From positions 62,001 through 126,000 of the forward strand of contig DATKZY010000118.1 of assembly GCA_035527715.1 (NCBI GenBank): a stretch of DNA of 64,000 nucleotides. Reading direction: 5' to 3'. The notes under the pieces were generated by a model that worked only from the letters and a program-made list of their open reading frames with translations, searched no databases and was not told the DNA's origin. Made by a program: the position numbers and the translations under genes. This document shows positions 1 through 7,661 of this stretch, piece after piece; the first letter of the stretch is position 1; the number at the start of each line of letters is the position of its first letter. The DNA is from DSUN01 sp035527715 (GTDB taxonomy: Bacteria; Planctomycetota; PUPC01; DSUN01).

Positions 1-639
1 GCCGCCGTCGCCGCCGGCGTGGAGGATTTCCTTGTTCACGGGGTCGTAGCACATCGAGCCCCAGATGCGACAGCTCGCTCGCGGCTTCGCGTTCAGGTCC
101 TCCCATGTGCGGGCCGCCGGGTCATAGCGGAGCGTCTTGTCGTGGAGGCACGCATAGACCTTGCCGCCGTCCGGCACGTGGCACCACTCGTAGTTCGTGC
201 GGGTTTCGAGCCACTGGCCGCCGGCCCCGACGCGGAGGTAGTCGCCATCCTTGTAGAACAGCACGCGGCCGTTGTAGCCCTGCTTGGCGCGTTCCTTCGA
301 GTATTCCTCCCCGACCGGGCCGGACTCTGGCCGCCCGGCGGCTACTGCCGGAGGATAGGCATTCACCCATTTGAGTTGGGCGAGATCGAGCTCCTCAGTG
401 TCGTAGTGGCGCGGGACGATGCCGCCGTGCGACTGCATGCCGCTGGCCATCACGAACTTCTTGATGCCCGGCACGTAGACGAAGAGGGGCGACTCGCGCC
501 AGCCGGTCTTCGTCTCGAGCGCCTTCACCCAGGTGTTGGCCGGGGCGTCGGCCAGCGAGACCGGAGTCTCCGGCGCCTTCGCCTCCCCGGCGAGCGCGGC
601 GCCCACCCAGAGGGCGAGAAGGGCAGCCTGCTTCCTCAT
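1..639 (-). CDS. Exported Kelch-like protein, C-terminus cut by window edge
   Basis: The minus-strand frame starts at ATG 639 and is still open at base 1, so only the first 213 residues are visible. The N-terminus (MRKQAALLALWVGAALAGEA) is a signal peptide with an AxA-like cleavage region, so the product is probably exported. The last visible part (CYDPVNKEILHAGGDGG) resembles a Kelch/galactose-oxidase-type beta-propeller blade, where a description of the stored value is followed by a GG pair. It begins 13 bases after the HEAT-repeat gene stops, so it is probably the third gene of one operon. The actual substrate cannot be read from this piece. Confidence 0.72.
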   Translation of the reverse strand, partial: MRKQAALLALWVGAALAGEAKAPETPVSLADAPANTWVKALETKTGWRESPLFVYVPGIKKFVMASGMQSHGGIVPRHYDTEELDLAQLKWVNAYPPAVAAGRPESGPVGEEYSKERAKQGYNGRVLFYKDGDYLRVGAGGQWLETRTNYEWCHVPDGGKVYACLHDKTLRYDPAARTWEDLNAKPRASCRIWGSMCYDPVNKEILHAGGDGG

Positions 640-652
640 AGCGACCCCCTCT

Positions 653-2860
653 TCAGCGCTTCTCGATGATGAGCTTCTTGGCCTCCTTGAGGGTGTTCTG
701 GTTCTTGGAGATTTCGACGACGGCCTGGAGGGCGGCCTGGACGCCGGCATCGGTCTTGTTCTTCACGCGATTGGCGATCTGGACGATGGCGGCGGCGGCC
801 TCCTCGGCGATCTCGGCGTCCTTGAGGCAGGATGCGGCCAGGGTGACGGCCTCGGGCTCGCGGATGTCGCTGAGGCCGCCGAGGACGGCGCGCTTTTCCT
901 CGGCGCGCTTGGCGATCCTCAACGCCTCGCCGTACATCTTCAGTTGCCGCTTGGTGTCGCGGCGCCAGGGCTCGGCCCGCGCGAGATTGATGTAGTTGCG
1001 CAACGCCAGGGCTTGGTGGCGCGGGTCCTGGGTGGTGGACGCGATCTTCAGCAGGCCATCGGTCGCCTCGACGAGTCCGCTCGTCTCCGACCAGTTGGCG
1101 AGGGCGCGGACCGCCTCGTCCTTAATCTTCGCGTCGGGGCTGTCGGCGCACGTGGTCAGGGCCTTGGCGGCAGCGGAGCCGCCGACGCGCCCGAGGATGC
1201 GGAGCATGACGCCCGCGGCGTCGGCGCTCGCGCCGTCGAGAGCCGGGGCTATCTGGCGGGCCACCTGGTCGCGCGCGCGCAGGCCGATGCTCGTCAGCGC
1301 CTGCTCGGCGGCCCCGCGCTCCTCCGCCTCTTTCGCCTCCTTGAGCATCTTCACGAGGACGGGGGCCTCTCTCTCGCCGCCGGCGGTCTGAAGCGCCCGC
1401 GCGGCCGCGGCGCGAACCGCGGCACTCGTATCCTGCGCCGCGGTGAGGATGAAGGGCATCTGGTCGCCGGCGCGGCGCGCGCCGAGGACCTCGACGAGCT
1501 TCGCCTTGAGCGCCGTGTCGGCCGCGTCCTTGGCCGCTGCGGCGATGGTTGCGTTGGTCGCGTCGCCCCGGCACTTGATGAGGCACTCGAAGGCGGCCTG
1601 CTGCTCGGCGCGGTCCTTTGAGGCCAGGCGTGCGATGAGGGCCTTTGCGGCGGCCTCGCCGCCGATGGCCGCCATCGCCTCCATTGCCTCCTGGCGGACG
1701 GCTTCATCCTTGTCACCCATCGCCTCGAGCACGGCGGGCAGGGCCTTGGCGTCGGCGATGGCGCCGAGGATGAACAGGGCGCCGGCGCGGTCCTTGCCGG
1801 CGGACTTTCTCATGAGCGCGACCCATTGCTCGACGGGGGCGCGGCCGGCGAGGGCCTTCGCCACCTGGGCGCCCATCGCGCGCACCTGCGGGTCGGGGTC
1901 GGCGATGGCCGCGAGCAGCTCGGGCAGCACCTCGTCGCCCGCCACGGCCACGAGGCCCGCCAGGCAGCCGCACCGCACGTGGCGGCCGGCTCGGCCGGGA
2001 TACTGCTGGGGCAGCGTGGCGTAGATGCGCTTGGCGAGATCCTTGTTGCCGGCTTCGGCGAGTCGCTGGCCAAGGCGCAGGGCCGCCTCTGCCAGCTTCA
2101 TCTCCTCATAGGTCGCCTTGTCGAGCTTCGCCGCGCCGAGAACGGCGTCCACGGCCTTCGGGTCGCCGATGTTGGCGAGGGCCTCGGCGGCGGCGAGCCG
2201 CATGTCGGCATCCGCGTCGCCCACCAGCCTGAGCAGCTCGGGAGCCGATTCAGGGTCGCGGAGGCGGCCGAGCGCCTGGGCGAGGGCGACGCGGTTCCTG
2301 CCGCCAGCCTTGGGCAGCGCGGCGCGGAGAGGGGCCGCCGCCTTGCGGGCCTCGAGCGCGCGGATCGCGTAGTCGTAGAGATCCTTGTCCAGCGCCAGCC
2401 GGCTCAGCACCTCAATGGGCTCCGTGCCTCCGATCCAGAGGAGTTCTTCGAGGATCTTCTGCTGCACGAGAACGGGCTTCGAGCTTTGGACCGCCGCGAC
2501 GAGGGCCTCAGTGACCATCTTCCGCCCGTCCTCGGCGTCGGGCCGTCGCACGTAGGTCGCCACGGCGTGGAGGAGGTAGTTGGCCTTGTAGTCCTCCCCT
2601 TGGCCCGGCTCGGCAAGCATGCCGAGGAGGGCGGCGAGGGTCTCCTTCCCGCCCTTGAGGATAGTGTCCACGGCCTTCTGCGCCGTCCCCTGGTCAGGTC
2701 CCGTGTACTTGCCGTCCGGACTCGCGTCGGCTTTCGGCATGGAGGCGACGAGGGCCGCTAGGTCGGCCGGGGCCTCGCCCGCCAGCGCGGCGCTGGCGCC
2801 GGCAAGGCCCACCGCCAGGGCGAGGAGGACAGCCACAACGCAGGTTCGCTTCGGGTTCAT
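653..2860 (-). CDS. Exported HEAT-repeat protein
   Basis: This encodes 735 residues. The signal peptide is MNPKRTCVVAVLLALAVGLA. It is followed by more than ten HEAT/PBS-lyase-type helical repeats of about 30 residues, with recurring patterns such as ALAxxGDPxAVxALL and AAxALxxIG. Such solenoids bind proteins; no catalytic motif is seen. I chose ATG 2860 over the in-frame ATG at 2881 because GAGGAG lies just upstream of 2860 and the earlier start would overlap the preceding gene. It sits between the Gfo/Idh gene (gap 17 nt) and the Kelch-like gene (gap 13 nt), so the three are probably co-transcribed and exported. Confidence 0.85.
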   Translation of the reverse strand: MNPKRTCVVAVLLALAVGLAGASAALAGEAPADLAALVASMPKADASPDGKYTGPDQGTAQKAVDTILKGGKETLAALLGMLAEPGQGEDYKANYLLHAVATYVRRPDAEDGRKMVTEALVAAVQSSKPVLVQQKILEELLWIGGTEPIEVLSRLALDKDLYDYAIRALEARKAAAPLRAALPKAGGRNRVALAQALGRLRDPESAPELLRLVGDADADMRLAAAEALANIGDPKAVDAVLGAAKLDKATYEEMKLAEAALRLGQRLAEAGNKDLAKRIYATLPQQYPGRAGRHVRCGCLAGLVAVAGDEVLPELLAAIADPDPQVRAMGAQVAKALAGRAPVEQWVALMRKSAGKDRAGALFILGAIADAKALPAVLEAMGDKDEAVRQEAMEAMAAIGGEAAAKALIARLASKDRAEQQAAFECLIKCRGDATNATIAAAAKDAADTALKAKLVEVLGARRAGDQMPFILTAAQDTSAAVRAAAARALQTAGGEREAPVLVKMLKEAKEAEERGAAEQALTSIGLRARDQVARQIAPALDGASADAAGVMLRILGRVGGSAAAKALTTCADSPDAKIKDEAVRALANWSETSGLVEATDGLLKIASTTQDPRHQALALRNYINLARAEPWRRDTKRQLKMYGEALRIAKRAEEKRAVLGGLSDIREPEAVTLAASCLKDAEIAEEAAAAIVQIANRVKNKTDAGVQAALQAVVEISKNQNTLKEAKKLIIEKR

Positions 2861-2877
2861 GGGGTTGCTCCTCGCTC

Positions 2878-4095
2878 TCAAAGGTGCCAGGGTGCGCGCA
2901 TGGGCTGGTGGACGAGGAGGTTCGCCTCCTCGTCGCCGATGACTTCTTCCTTGACGGGGTCGTACTTGATCTTGCGCCCCACTCGGATGGAGATGTTGGC
3001 GAGGTGCATGATGGCGGCGGAGTGGTGTCCCGGCTCGGCGCAGCCGCCGGTCTTCTTGCGGGTCTTCACGGCCTCCTCGAAGCTCGGCCAGGGCTCCGGG
3101 TCAGGCATGGCCAGCACCTTCTTCTGGTCCTCCTCCGAGAGGTCGCTGAGGCTCACGTCGCGGGACGGGTTGCGGTCGTAAGGCTTGCCCCACTCGCGGC
3201 TGTCCATGACGAAGAGCGTGCCGTCGGCGTATTTCAGCTCGGCCCAGCCCCACATCCCGCAGGCGAGCGGGTGGGCCGGCGGGGCGTGCGATTCGATCTC
3301 GACGGCGCTCGTGTAGTCCTTGCCATAGGTCCACTGCACGGGGTCGAAGTGGTGCTGGCCCATGTCGGCCATGCCGCCGCCCTCGTAGTCCCAGTAGCCG
3401 CGGTGGGTGCCGCCGACGCGGTGCGGATGGTAGGGCCGCAGAGGGGCGGGACCGCAGTACATGTCCCAGTCCAGCGAGTCGGGCACGGGCTGCGGCTTGG
3501 GATTCACGTAGCCGCTCCACATCTTCACCTTGAGTCCGCCGCCCTTGATGTGCACGACGGGGCTCTTCTTGAGCAGGCCGCTCGTCATGATCTTGTGGAT
3601 GAGCACTCTATTCTTGTCGCGGATGGCGCCGTAGCGGCCGTAGGTGCCCACCTGGATGATCCGGCCGTAGCGCTTCTCGGCCTCGACCACCGCCCGGCCC
3701 TCTGCGATGAAGCGCGTGAGCGGCTTCTCGCACACCACGTCCTTGCCGCTCTGCATGGCCGCGATCGAGATCAGCGGGTGCCAGTGCGGCGGCGTGGCGA
3801 TCGCCACCACGTCAATGTCCTGGCGGTCCATCACGCGGCGGAAGTCGGCGTACCGCTCCTTGTTGTCGGACGTGCCCTTGTACCGCACGTCGCACGAGGC
3901 GAGGCGGCGGACGTTTCGGCCCAGGCCGCCAAACGTCCCCCCGCCACGGCCGCCGCAGCCCACGAGCGCGCCGCCGAGCGTGTCGCTGGGCGGCGCCTCG
4001 CCCTGGCCCAGCGCGTGCCGCGGCACGATCGCAAACGCGGCTGCCGCCGTCAGGCCGCCGAAGAACTCCCGACGCGACCATCCTCTTCCAGCCAT
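2878..4095 (-). CDS. Tat-exported Gfo/Idh/MocA family oxidoreductase
   Basis: 405 residues. The N-terminus carries a twin-arginine signal (SRREFFGG at about residues 7-14), then a hydrophobic stretch ending ALGQG. A Rossmann segment (GALVGCGGRGGG) follows near residue 42, and the family's catalytic EKP motif is present (VVCEKPLTR). The family uses NAD(P) to oxidise or epimerise sugars; the Tat signal implies it folds with its cofactor before export. AGGAGG lies 5 nt before the ATG. It is the first gene of an operon with the HEAT and Kelch-like proteins. The substrate is unknown, probably a sugar or inositol derivative. Confidence 0.9.
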   Translation of the reverse strand: MAGRGWSRREFFGGLTAAAAFAIVPRHALGQGEAPPSDTLGGALVGCGGRGGGTFGGLGRNVRRLASCDVRYKGTSDNKERYADFRRVMDRQDIDVVAIATPPHWHPLISIAAMQSGKDVVCEKPLTRFIAEGRAVVEAEKRYGRIIQVGTYGRYGAIRDKNRVLIHKIMTSGLLKKSPVVHIKGGGLKVKMWSGYVNPKPQPVPDSLDWDMYCGPAPLRPYHPHRVGGTHRGYWDYEGGGMADMGQHHFDPVQWTYGKDYTSAVEIESHAPPAHPLACGMWGWAELKYADGTLFVMDSREWGKPYDRNPSRDVSLSDLSEEDQKKVLAMPDPEPWPSFEEAVKTRKKTGGCAEPGHHSAAIMHLANISIRVGRKIKYDPVKEEVIGDEEANLLVHQPMRAPWHL

Positions 4096-4147
4096 GACAA
4101 CCTCCTATGCCGGAACGGAGCCAGAGGCATTCTCCCACCGAACCGCT

Positions 4148-4175
4148 ACTTTACTCATTTCCGAGCCAAGCGCAA
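4148..4175 (-). promoter_or_regulatory. Candidate promoter for the Gfo/Idh operon
   Basis: On the minus strand TTGCGC (4170-4175) is followed after 16 nt by TAAAGT (4148-4153), about 50 nt before the start codon at 4095. The match is moderate. Confidence 0.45.
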
Positions 4176-4180
4176 GTGCC

Positions 4181-4227
4181 CCCCAAAGAATGCCAACGTG
4201 CGCAATAGGGGTTGGCATCCTTTGGGG
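4181..4227. repeat. Inverted repeat (hairpin), 17-bp arms
   Basis: The left arm at 4181-4197 (CCCCAAAGAATGCCAAC) pairs with the right arm at 4211-4227, 16 of 17 bases, over a 13-nt loop. The inner arm motif TGCCAAC/GTTGGCA recurs in the hairpin at 4331-4392. The 295-base stretch between the start of the Gfo/Idh operon and the end of the next gene holds only the promoter and these two hairpins. Confidence 0.8.
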
Positions 4228-4330
4228 CCGAGCGGGCGAGACACCGCGCCTCCGAAGCAGATGTCCGCCACAACCACATACGTCCCAAGGCGTTACGCTC
4301 GGCGGCACATGCGCCCGTCCGGCGCCTGGG

Positions 4331-4392
4331 GTTAGAGTGCCAAGTTAGAGTGCCAACTCCCATCCCCTGGGGTTGGCATTCTAACTGGCACT
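4331..4392. repeat. Tandem-repeat-armed hairpin
   Basis: GTTAGAGTGCCAA occurs twice in tandem (4331-4343 and 4344-4356). The second copy pairs with GTTGGCATTCTAAC at 4372-4385 (13 of 14 bases), and the AGTGCCA of the first copy pairs with TGGCACT at 4386-4392, extending the stem. The right arm overlaps the stop codon of the minus-strand gene ending at 4391. It may act as a transcription end, but its tandem-repeat arms link it to the other unusual hairpins of this window. Confidence 0.75.
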
Positions 4393-5017
4393 ACTCCTGT
4401 GCCTGTTCCTCAGCAGCGCTGCGCTCGGGCCTCCTCTTCCTAGCCACATCCACAGCGATCCAAACCACCCCGGCCAGCAGCCCGAGGTACAATCCGAGAT
4501 GTGTCCACCAGACACTCAGGAAGCGCCGGACCTGATGTGGTCCCACCAGATCTCCGAGTCCTTCCCCGAGACCCAGCGGATCGAATCCAGAGAGCAGCAG
4601 GGGAAGCAACGCGGCGAACCCGGCCGCGAGCGCGAACGGGCGCCACATGAGAAGGCACAGGCTGCACATGGGGAACGGGGGCCGGCCGGCCCTGCGCGTG
4701 GCAACGTACACGCAGATGGCTGCGGCGACGACGCCTGCGGAGAAGCCGGCCCGCAGGCCAAGCGCCGCCGCGCTCCGACGGAGCGACTCGGTGGGCAGGC
4801 CCTTGCCGAGGATGAAGTATTCAGGTGAGATGGACGAGGTGACGAGGTCGTTCGCCAGCCCAAAGAGGCCGGCCACAGCTCCCGCCGCCAGAACGAAGCC
4901 GTACTCGCGCCACCGTGTCGCCTTCCTGCCATGCTTCGCAAGGTCCACGGCGGCGACGGCGGACAGCAGCGCCACGAGCGCCGCGGCGCGTGCCCAGTAT
5001 GGGACGGCCTCGGTCAT
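4391..5017 (-). CDS. Small polytopic membrane protein of unknown function
   Basis: 208 residues with about five hydrophobic segments: roughly residues 10-24, 38-55, 86-106, 122-148 and 170-192. The basic tail (ARKRRPERSAAEEQAQE) suggests a cytoplasmic C-terminus. I recognise no family. It begins 45 bases downstream of the beta-glucosidase stop on the same strand and may be co-transcribed with it, so a role linked to sugar use or to the envelope is possible but only inferred. Its stop codon lies inside the hairpin at 4331-4392. Confidence 0.7.
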   Translation of the reverse strand: MTEAVPYWARAAALVALLSAVAAVDLAKHGRKATRWREYGFVLAAGAVAGLFGLANDLVTSSISPEYFILGKGLPTESLRRSAAALGLRAGFSAGVVAAAICVYVATRRAGRPPFPMCSLCLLMWRPFALAAGFAALLPLLLSGFDPLGLGEGLGDLVGPHQVRRFLSVWWTHLGLYLGLLAGVVWIAVDVARKRRPERSAAEEQAQE

Positions 5018-5062
5018 GTCCTGTTGCCTGTTCTCGCGCAGGGCATGCGCCTGCGCTCGCCA

Positions 5063-6400
5063 TCAGAAGCCCTCGTTGCCCGCGATGACCTCGCGGACGT
5101 AGTAGAAGCTGTCCTTGGGCACGCGGCGGCCGTCGCCGTAGTCGCAGTAGACGATGCCGAAGCGCTTCGTGTAGCCGAAGCTCCACTCGAAGTTGTCTAT
5201 GAGCGACCAGACGAAGTAGCCGCGCAGGTCCACGTCGTCGCGGAGCGCCTCGGCGCACGCGCCGATGTAACGGCGAAGGAAGTCCACGCGGCCCGGGTCG
5301 TGGCAGCGCGTGCCGTCGTCGCTCAAGGCGTCGGGCATGGCGCAGCCGTTCTCGGTGACGTAGAGGGTCGGGTGGCCGTACTCCTCGTCCACCCACTTCA
5401 GCAGGCGGTAGATGCCCAGGGGCGTGATGTCCCAGCCCATCTCCGTCTTGGGGTAGCAGGAGGGCACGTGGGCGAATTGCTCGGGGTGGTTGGGGTCGAA
5501 GCGCACGGCGCTCTCGGAGTACATGTTGATGCCGATGAAATCCATAGGCTGGGCGATGGTCTCGAGGTCGCCGTTCTCGACGGGCAGCGGGGCGTCGGGG
5601 TAGGCGTCGAGCAGGCGCTGGGGGTAGTCGCCACCGAACAGCGGGTCGAGGAAGAGGCGCGAGCCCTTGTCGCGCGCGCGGTCGGCGGCCAGCACGTCCT
5701 CCTCGCGGCGGGTGGCGGGGCGCGTGGCCGCGAGGTTGAGCGTGGTGCCGATCTCGCCCTTGCCGCCGCCGGCGCGGAATGCCTGGACGGCGAGGCCGTG
5801 GCCGAGGTTCAGGTGGTGCGCGGCGCGGTGGGCGGCGGCGCGGTCGGTGCGGCCGGGGGCGTGGACGCCCAGCTCGTAGCCCAGGACGGCCGAGCACCAG
5901 GGCTCGTTGAGGGTGATCCAGAAGTCCACCTTGTCGCCGAGCGCGGCGAAGCAGGCGGCGGCGTAGTCGGCAAAGTGCTTCGCCGTGTCGCGGGCGGGCC
6001 AGCCGCCGGCGTCCTCGAGCGGCTGCGGCAGGTCCCAGTGGTAGAGCGTCACGGCGGGGCGAATGCCGGCGGCGAGCAGGGCGTCAATGAGGCGATGATA
6101 GTAGTCGAAGCCCTTGGGGTTCCGCTTCCCCGTGCCCTCGGGGAAGATGCGGGGCCAGGCGAGCGAGAAGCGGTAGGCGCCGACGCCGAGATCGCGCATC
6201 AGCCTCACGTCCTCGGCGTAGCGGTGGAACTGGTCGGAGGCCGCGTCGCCGGTGTGGCCGTGTTTCACCTTGCCGGGCGTGCGGCAAAAGGTGTCCCAGA
6301 TGCTTGGGCCGCGGCCGTCCTCGTTCGCGCCGCCCTCGACCTGGTAGCTCGCGGTCGCCGTGCCCCAGAGAAAGCCGTCGGGGAACTGCCATTGCGCCAT
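5063..6400 (-). CDS. bglA: GH1 beta-glucosidase
   Basis: 445 residues, the usual length of a single-domain glycoside hydrolase family 1 enzyme. The N-terminus (FPDGFLWGTATASYQVEG) is the GH1 signature. The catalytic acid/base glutamate is in TLNEP (about residue 165) and the nucleophile glutamate in YVTENG (about residue 350). There is no signal peptide, so it acts in the cytoplasm on imported beta-linked disaccharides or glycosides. AAGGAG precedes ATG 6400. The divergent ArsR-like gene and the palindromic site at 6492-6515 suggest that this gene is regulated by that repressor. Exact substrate preference (glucoside or galactoside) is not visible. Confidence 0.93.
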   Translation of the reverse strand: MAQWQFPDGFLWGTATASYQVEGGANEDGRGPSIWDTFCRTPGKVKHGHTGDAASDQFHRYAEDVRLMRDLGVGAYRFSLAWPRIFPEGTGKRNPKGFDYYHRLIDALLAAGIRPAVTLYHWDLPQPLEDAGGWPARDTAKHFADYAAACFAALGDKVDFWITLNEPWCSAVLGYELGVHAPGRTDRAAAHRAAHHLNLGHGLAVQAFRAGGGKGEIGTTLNLAATRPATRREEDVLAADRARDKGSRLFLDPLFGGDYPQRLLDAYPDAPLPVENGDLETIAQPMDFIGINMYSESAVRFDPNHPEQFAHVPSCYPKTEMGWDITPLGIYRLLKWVDEEYGHPTLYVTENGCAMPDALSDDGTRCHDPGRVDFLRRYIGACAEALRDDVDLRGYFVWSLIDNFEWSFGYTKRFGIVYCDYGDGRRVPKDSFYYVREVIAGNEGF

Positions 6401-6445
6401 CCACGCTCTCCTTCGGAATCGCGTGCCTACGGTCCACCTGTGTGG

Positions 6446-6474
6446 AGCATGCGCATTTCAGTCTGACGTGTCAA
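6446..6474 (-). promoter_or_regulatory. Candidate promoter of the beta-glucosidase gene
   Basis: On the minus strand TTGACA (6469-6474), a 17-nt spacer, then CATGCT (6446-6451). The -35 is perfect and the -10 is poor, as expected for a regulated promoter. The palindromic operator copy 1 lies 17 nt upstream of the -35. Confidence 0.5.
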
Positions 6475-6491
6475 GGTCACCCTCCCGTTAT

Positions 6492-6515
6492 TCAATCATT
6501 CTATAGAATGATTGA
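6492..6515. promoter_or_regulatory. Palindromic operator, copy 1
   Basis: This is a perfect 24-nt palindrome with core CATTCTATAGAATG, flanked by TCAAT and ATTGA. It lies upstream of the beta-glucosidase promoter. Two further copies surround the ArsR-like gene, so it is probably the regulator's binding site. The bases between this site and copy 2 (6516-6710) show no convincing gene. Confidence 0.8.
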
Positions 6516-6710
6516 TCATCGGCGGCACCCCCTCAGACCAGACTCGGACGCCAAGGGGGCCGAGGAGGGACCCACAGGGGGTGTGCCTTCTCGATGGGCC
6601 GCTGACCCTGGCGCCCGTTCGCAGGTGCCCGGCGAGTTCCGTCCGGACGAGCAGGAAGGCGCCGCGCGCTCGTTCCGCCCTCTGGCCGATCCACCAACAC
6701 GCTGGCGCAA

Positions 6711-6740
6711 TGATCAATCATTCTATAGAATGTTTGATCA
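6711..6740. promoter_or_regulatory. Palindromic operator, copy 2
   Basis: This 30-nt site is extended by TGATCA at both ends and is palindromic except for one base pair. It has the same CATTCTATAGAATG core and ends 40 nt before the ArsR-like start codon. The position fits autoregulation. TATAGA inside the core could also serve as a -10 hexamer, which would place the operator on the promoter itself. Confidence 0.8.
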
Positions 6741-6780
6741 TCACCAGCCGTCCAGGAACCCGCCTGAAGGAGAGCACGAC

Positions 6781-7059
6781 ATGGAGCAGACGACGACCGA
6801 ACGGAAGTTGGAGAGAATCGTCAAGGGGTTCGCGAACCACCGACGCATTCAGATGATGAAGCTTCTTGAACAGCGCCCCGAACTCACGCTGCGGGAGGTC
6901 TGTAGGGTTCTCCGCATCGGGAACCAAGCCGGCTCGGAGCACATGCGCAAGCTGGCTCTCGCGGGGCTCGTTGCCAAGCGGCATCAAGAGCGATGGGTGC
7001 GCCACCGCCTGACGCCGCGCGCCGAAGCCGTCTTGAGCTTCCTGAACACGCTGGACTGA
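6781..7059 (+). CDS. ArsR-like winged-helix transcriptional regulator
   Basis: 92 residues with a winged helix-turn-helix of the ArsR/MarR-like type: helix 1 in FANHRRIQMMKLLEQRPE, helix 2-3 in TLREVCRVLRIGNQAGSEHM (recognition helix), wing in AKRHQERWVRHRLTP. It has no visible metal-binding cysteines, so a metal sensor is unlikely; a sugar or redox signal is equally possible. AAGGAG lies 7 nt before ATG 6781. An upstream in-frame extension was rejected because it has no initiation signal and crosses operator copy 2. Three copies of one palindrome (6492, 6711, 7102) flank the gene and are the likely binding sites. Confidence 0.8.
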   Translation: MEQTTTERKLERIVKGFANHRRIQMMKLLEQRPELTLREVCRVLRIGNQAGSEHMRKLALAGLVAKRHQERWVRHRLTPRAEAVLSFLNTLD

Positions 7060-7101
7060 GGCTGTCCGCCGGCCTGTGCGGGCATGTGGCGCGGGCGATG
7101 G

Positions 7102-7125
7102 TCAATCATTCTATAGAATGTGAGA
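7102..7125. promoter_or_regulatory. Palindromic operator, copy 3
   Basis: It has the same left half (TCAATCATTCTATAGAATG) as copies 1 and 2, with the right flank degenerated to TGAGA. It lies 79 nt upstream of the -35 hexamer of the GntR/ABC operon, so the ArsR-like regulator may also influence that operon. Confidence 0.7.
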
Positions 7126-7203
7126 ATATCACGCCGCTCCCTTGGGCCAATACCCGCCCGCCATCCTCGGGCCCTCGGGACTGAGGGATTCCCGGATTCT
7201 CTC

Positions 7204-7232
7204 TTGACAGATAGCTGTATGGCTGTTATCAT
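7204..7232 (+). promoter_or_regulatory. Strong sigma-70-type promoter of the GntR/ABC operon
   Basis: TTGACA (7204-7209), a 17-nt spacer, TATCAT (7227-7232). The -10 lies 31 nt before the GntR start codon. Confidence 0.85.
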
Positions 7233-7236
7233 ACAG
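7215..7236. promoter_or_regulatory. Probable GntR operator over the -10 region
   Basis: The inverted repeat CTGTATG (7215-7221) and CATACAG (7230-7236) is separated by 8 nt and covers the spacer and the -10 hexamer. A repressor bound here would block RNA polymerase, so autorepression by the adjacent YtrA-type GntR protein is likely. Confidence 0.7.
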
Positions 7237-7262
7237 CGTACACTTGAGGCGAGGCCGCCCCT

Positions 7263-7661
7263 ATGCTGCATCTCCAGATTGACCCTCACAGCGGCATCCC
7301 CGTCTACCGGCAGGTGATGGACCAGGTGAAGTACTACGTTGCCGCGGGGACGCTACGGCCCGGCGACGTGCTGCCGTCGATCCGCGAGCTGGCGCAGGCC
7401 CTCTCCGTCAACCCCACCACGGTGGTCAAAGCCTACAACGAGCTTCAGCACGAGGGCGTGGTCGAGTTGCGCCACGGCAAGGGCGTCTTCGTGGCCGACG
7501 GGGCGCCCGCGATGTCCGACGCCGAGCGCCGCAAGGCCCTCGCCCGCCTCGCCCGCCAGCTCGCCGTGGAGGCGCTCCAGATGAGCGCCTCGCCCGACCT
7601 CGTCCTACGCGTCGTCCGCGACGAATTGGAGGCACTGAACCGTGAGCGATCCCGTGATTGA
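7263..7661 (+). CDS. GntR-family regulator, YtrA type
   Basis: 132 residues. The N-terminal GntR winged helix (VYRQVMDQVKYYVAAG... SIRELAQALSVNPTTVVKAY) is followed by a short helical tail without a large ligand-binding domain, which is typical of the YtrA subfamily. These regulators sit in front of ABC transporter genes and repress them until a cell-envelope signal is sensed. The coding region overlaps the ABC ATPase start by 20 nt, so the two are translationally linked. A palindrome across its own promoter supports autorepression. Confidence 0.9.
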   Translation: MLHLQIDPHSGIPVYRQVMDQVKYYVAAGTLRPGDVLPSIRELAQALSVNPTTVVKAYNELQHEGVVELRHGKGVFVADGAPAMSDAERRKALARLARQLAVEALQMSASPDLVLRVVRDELEALNRERSRD

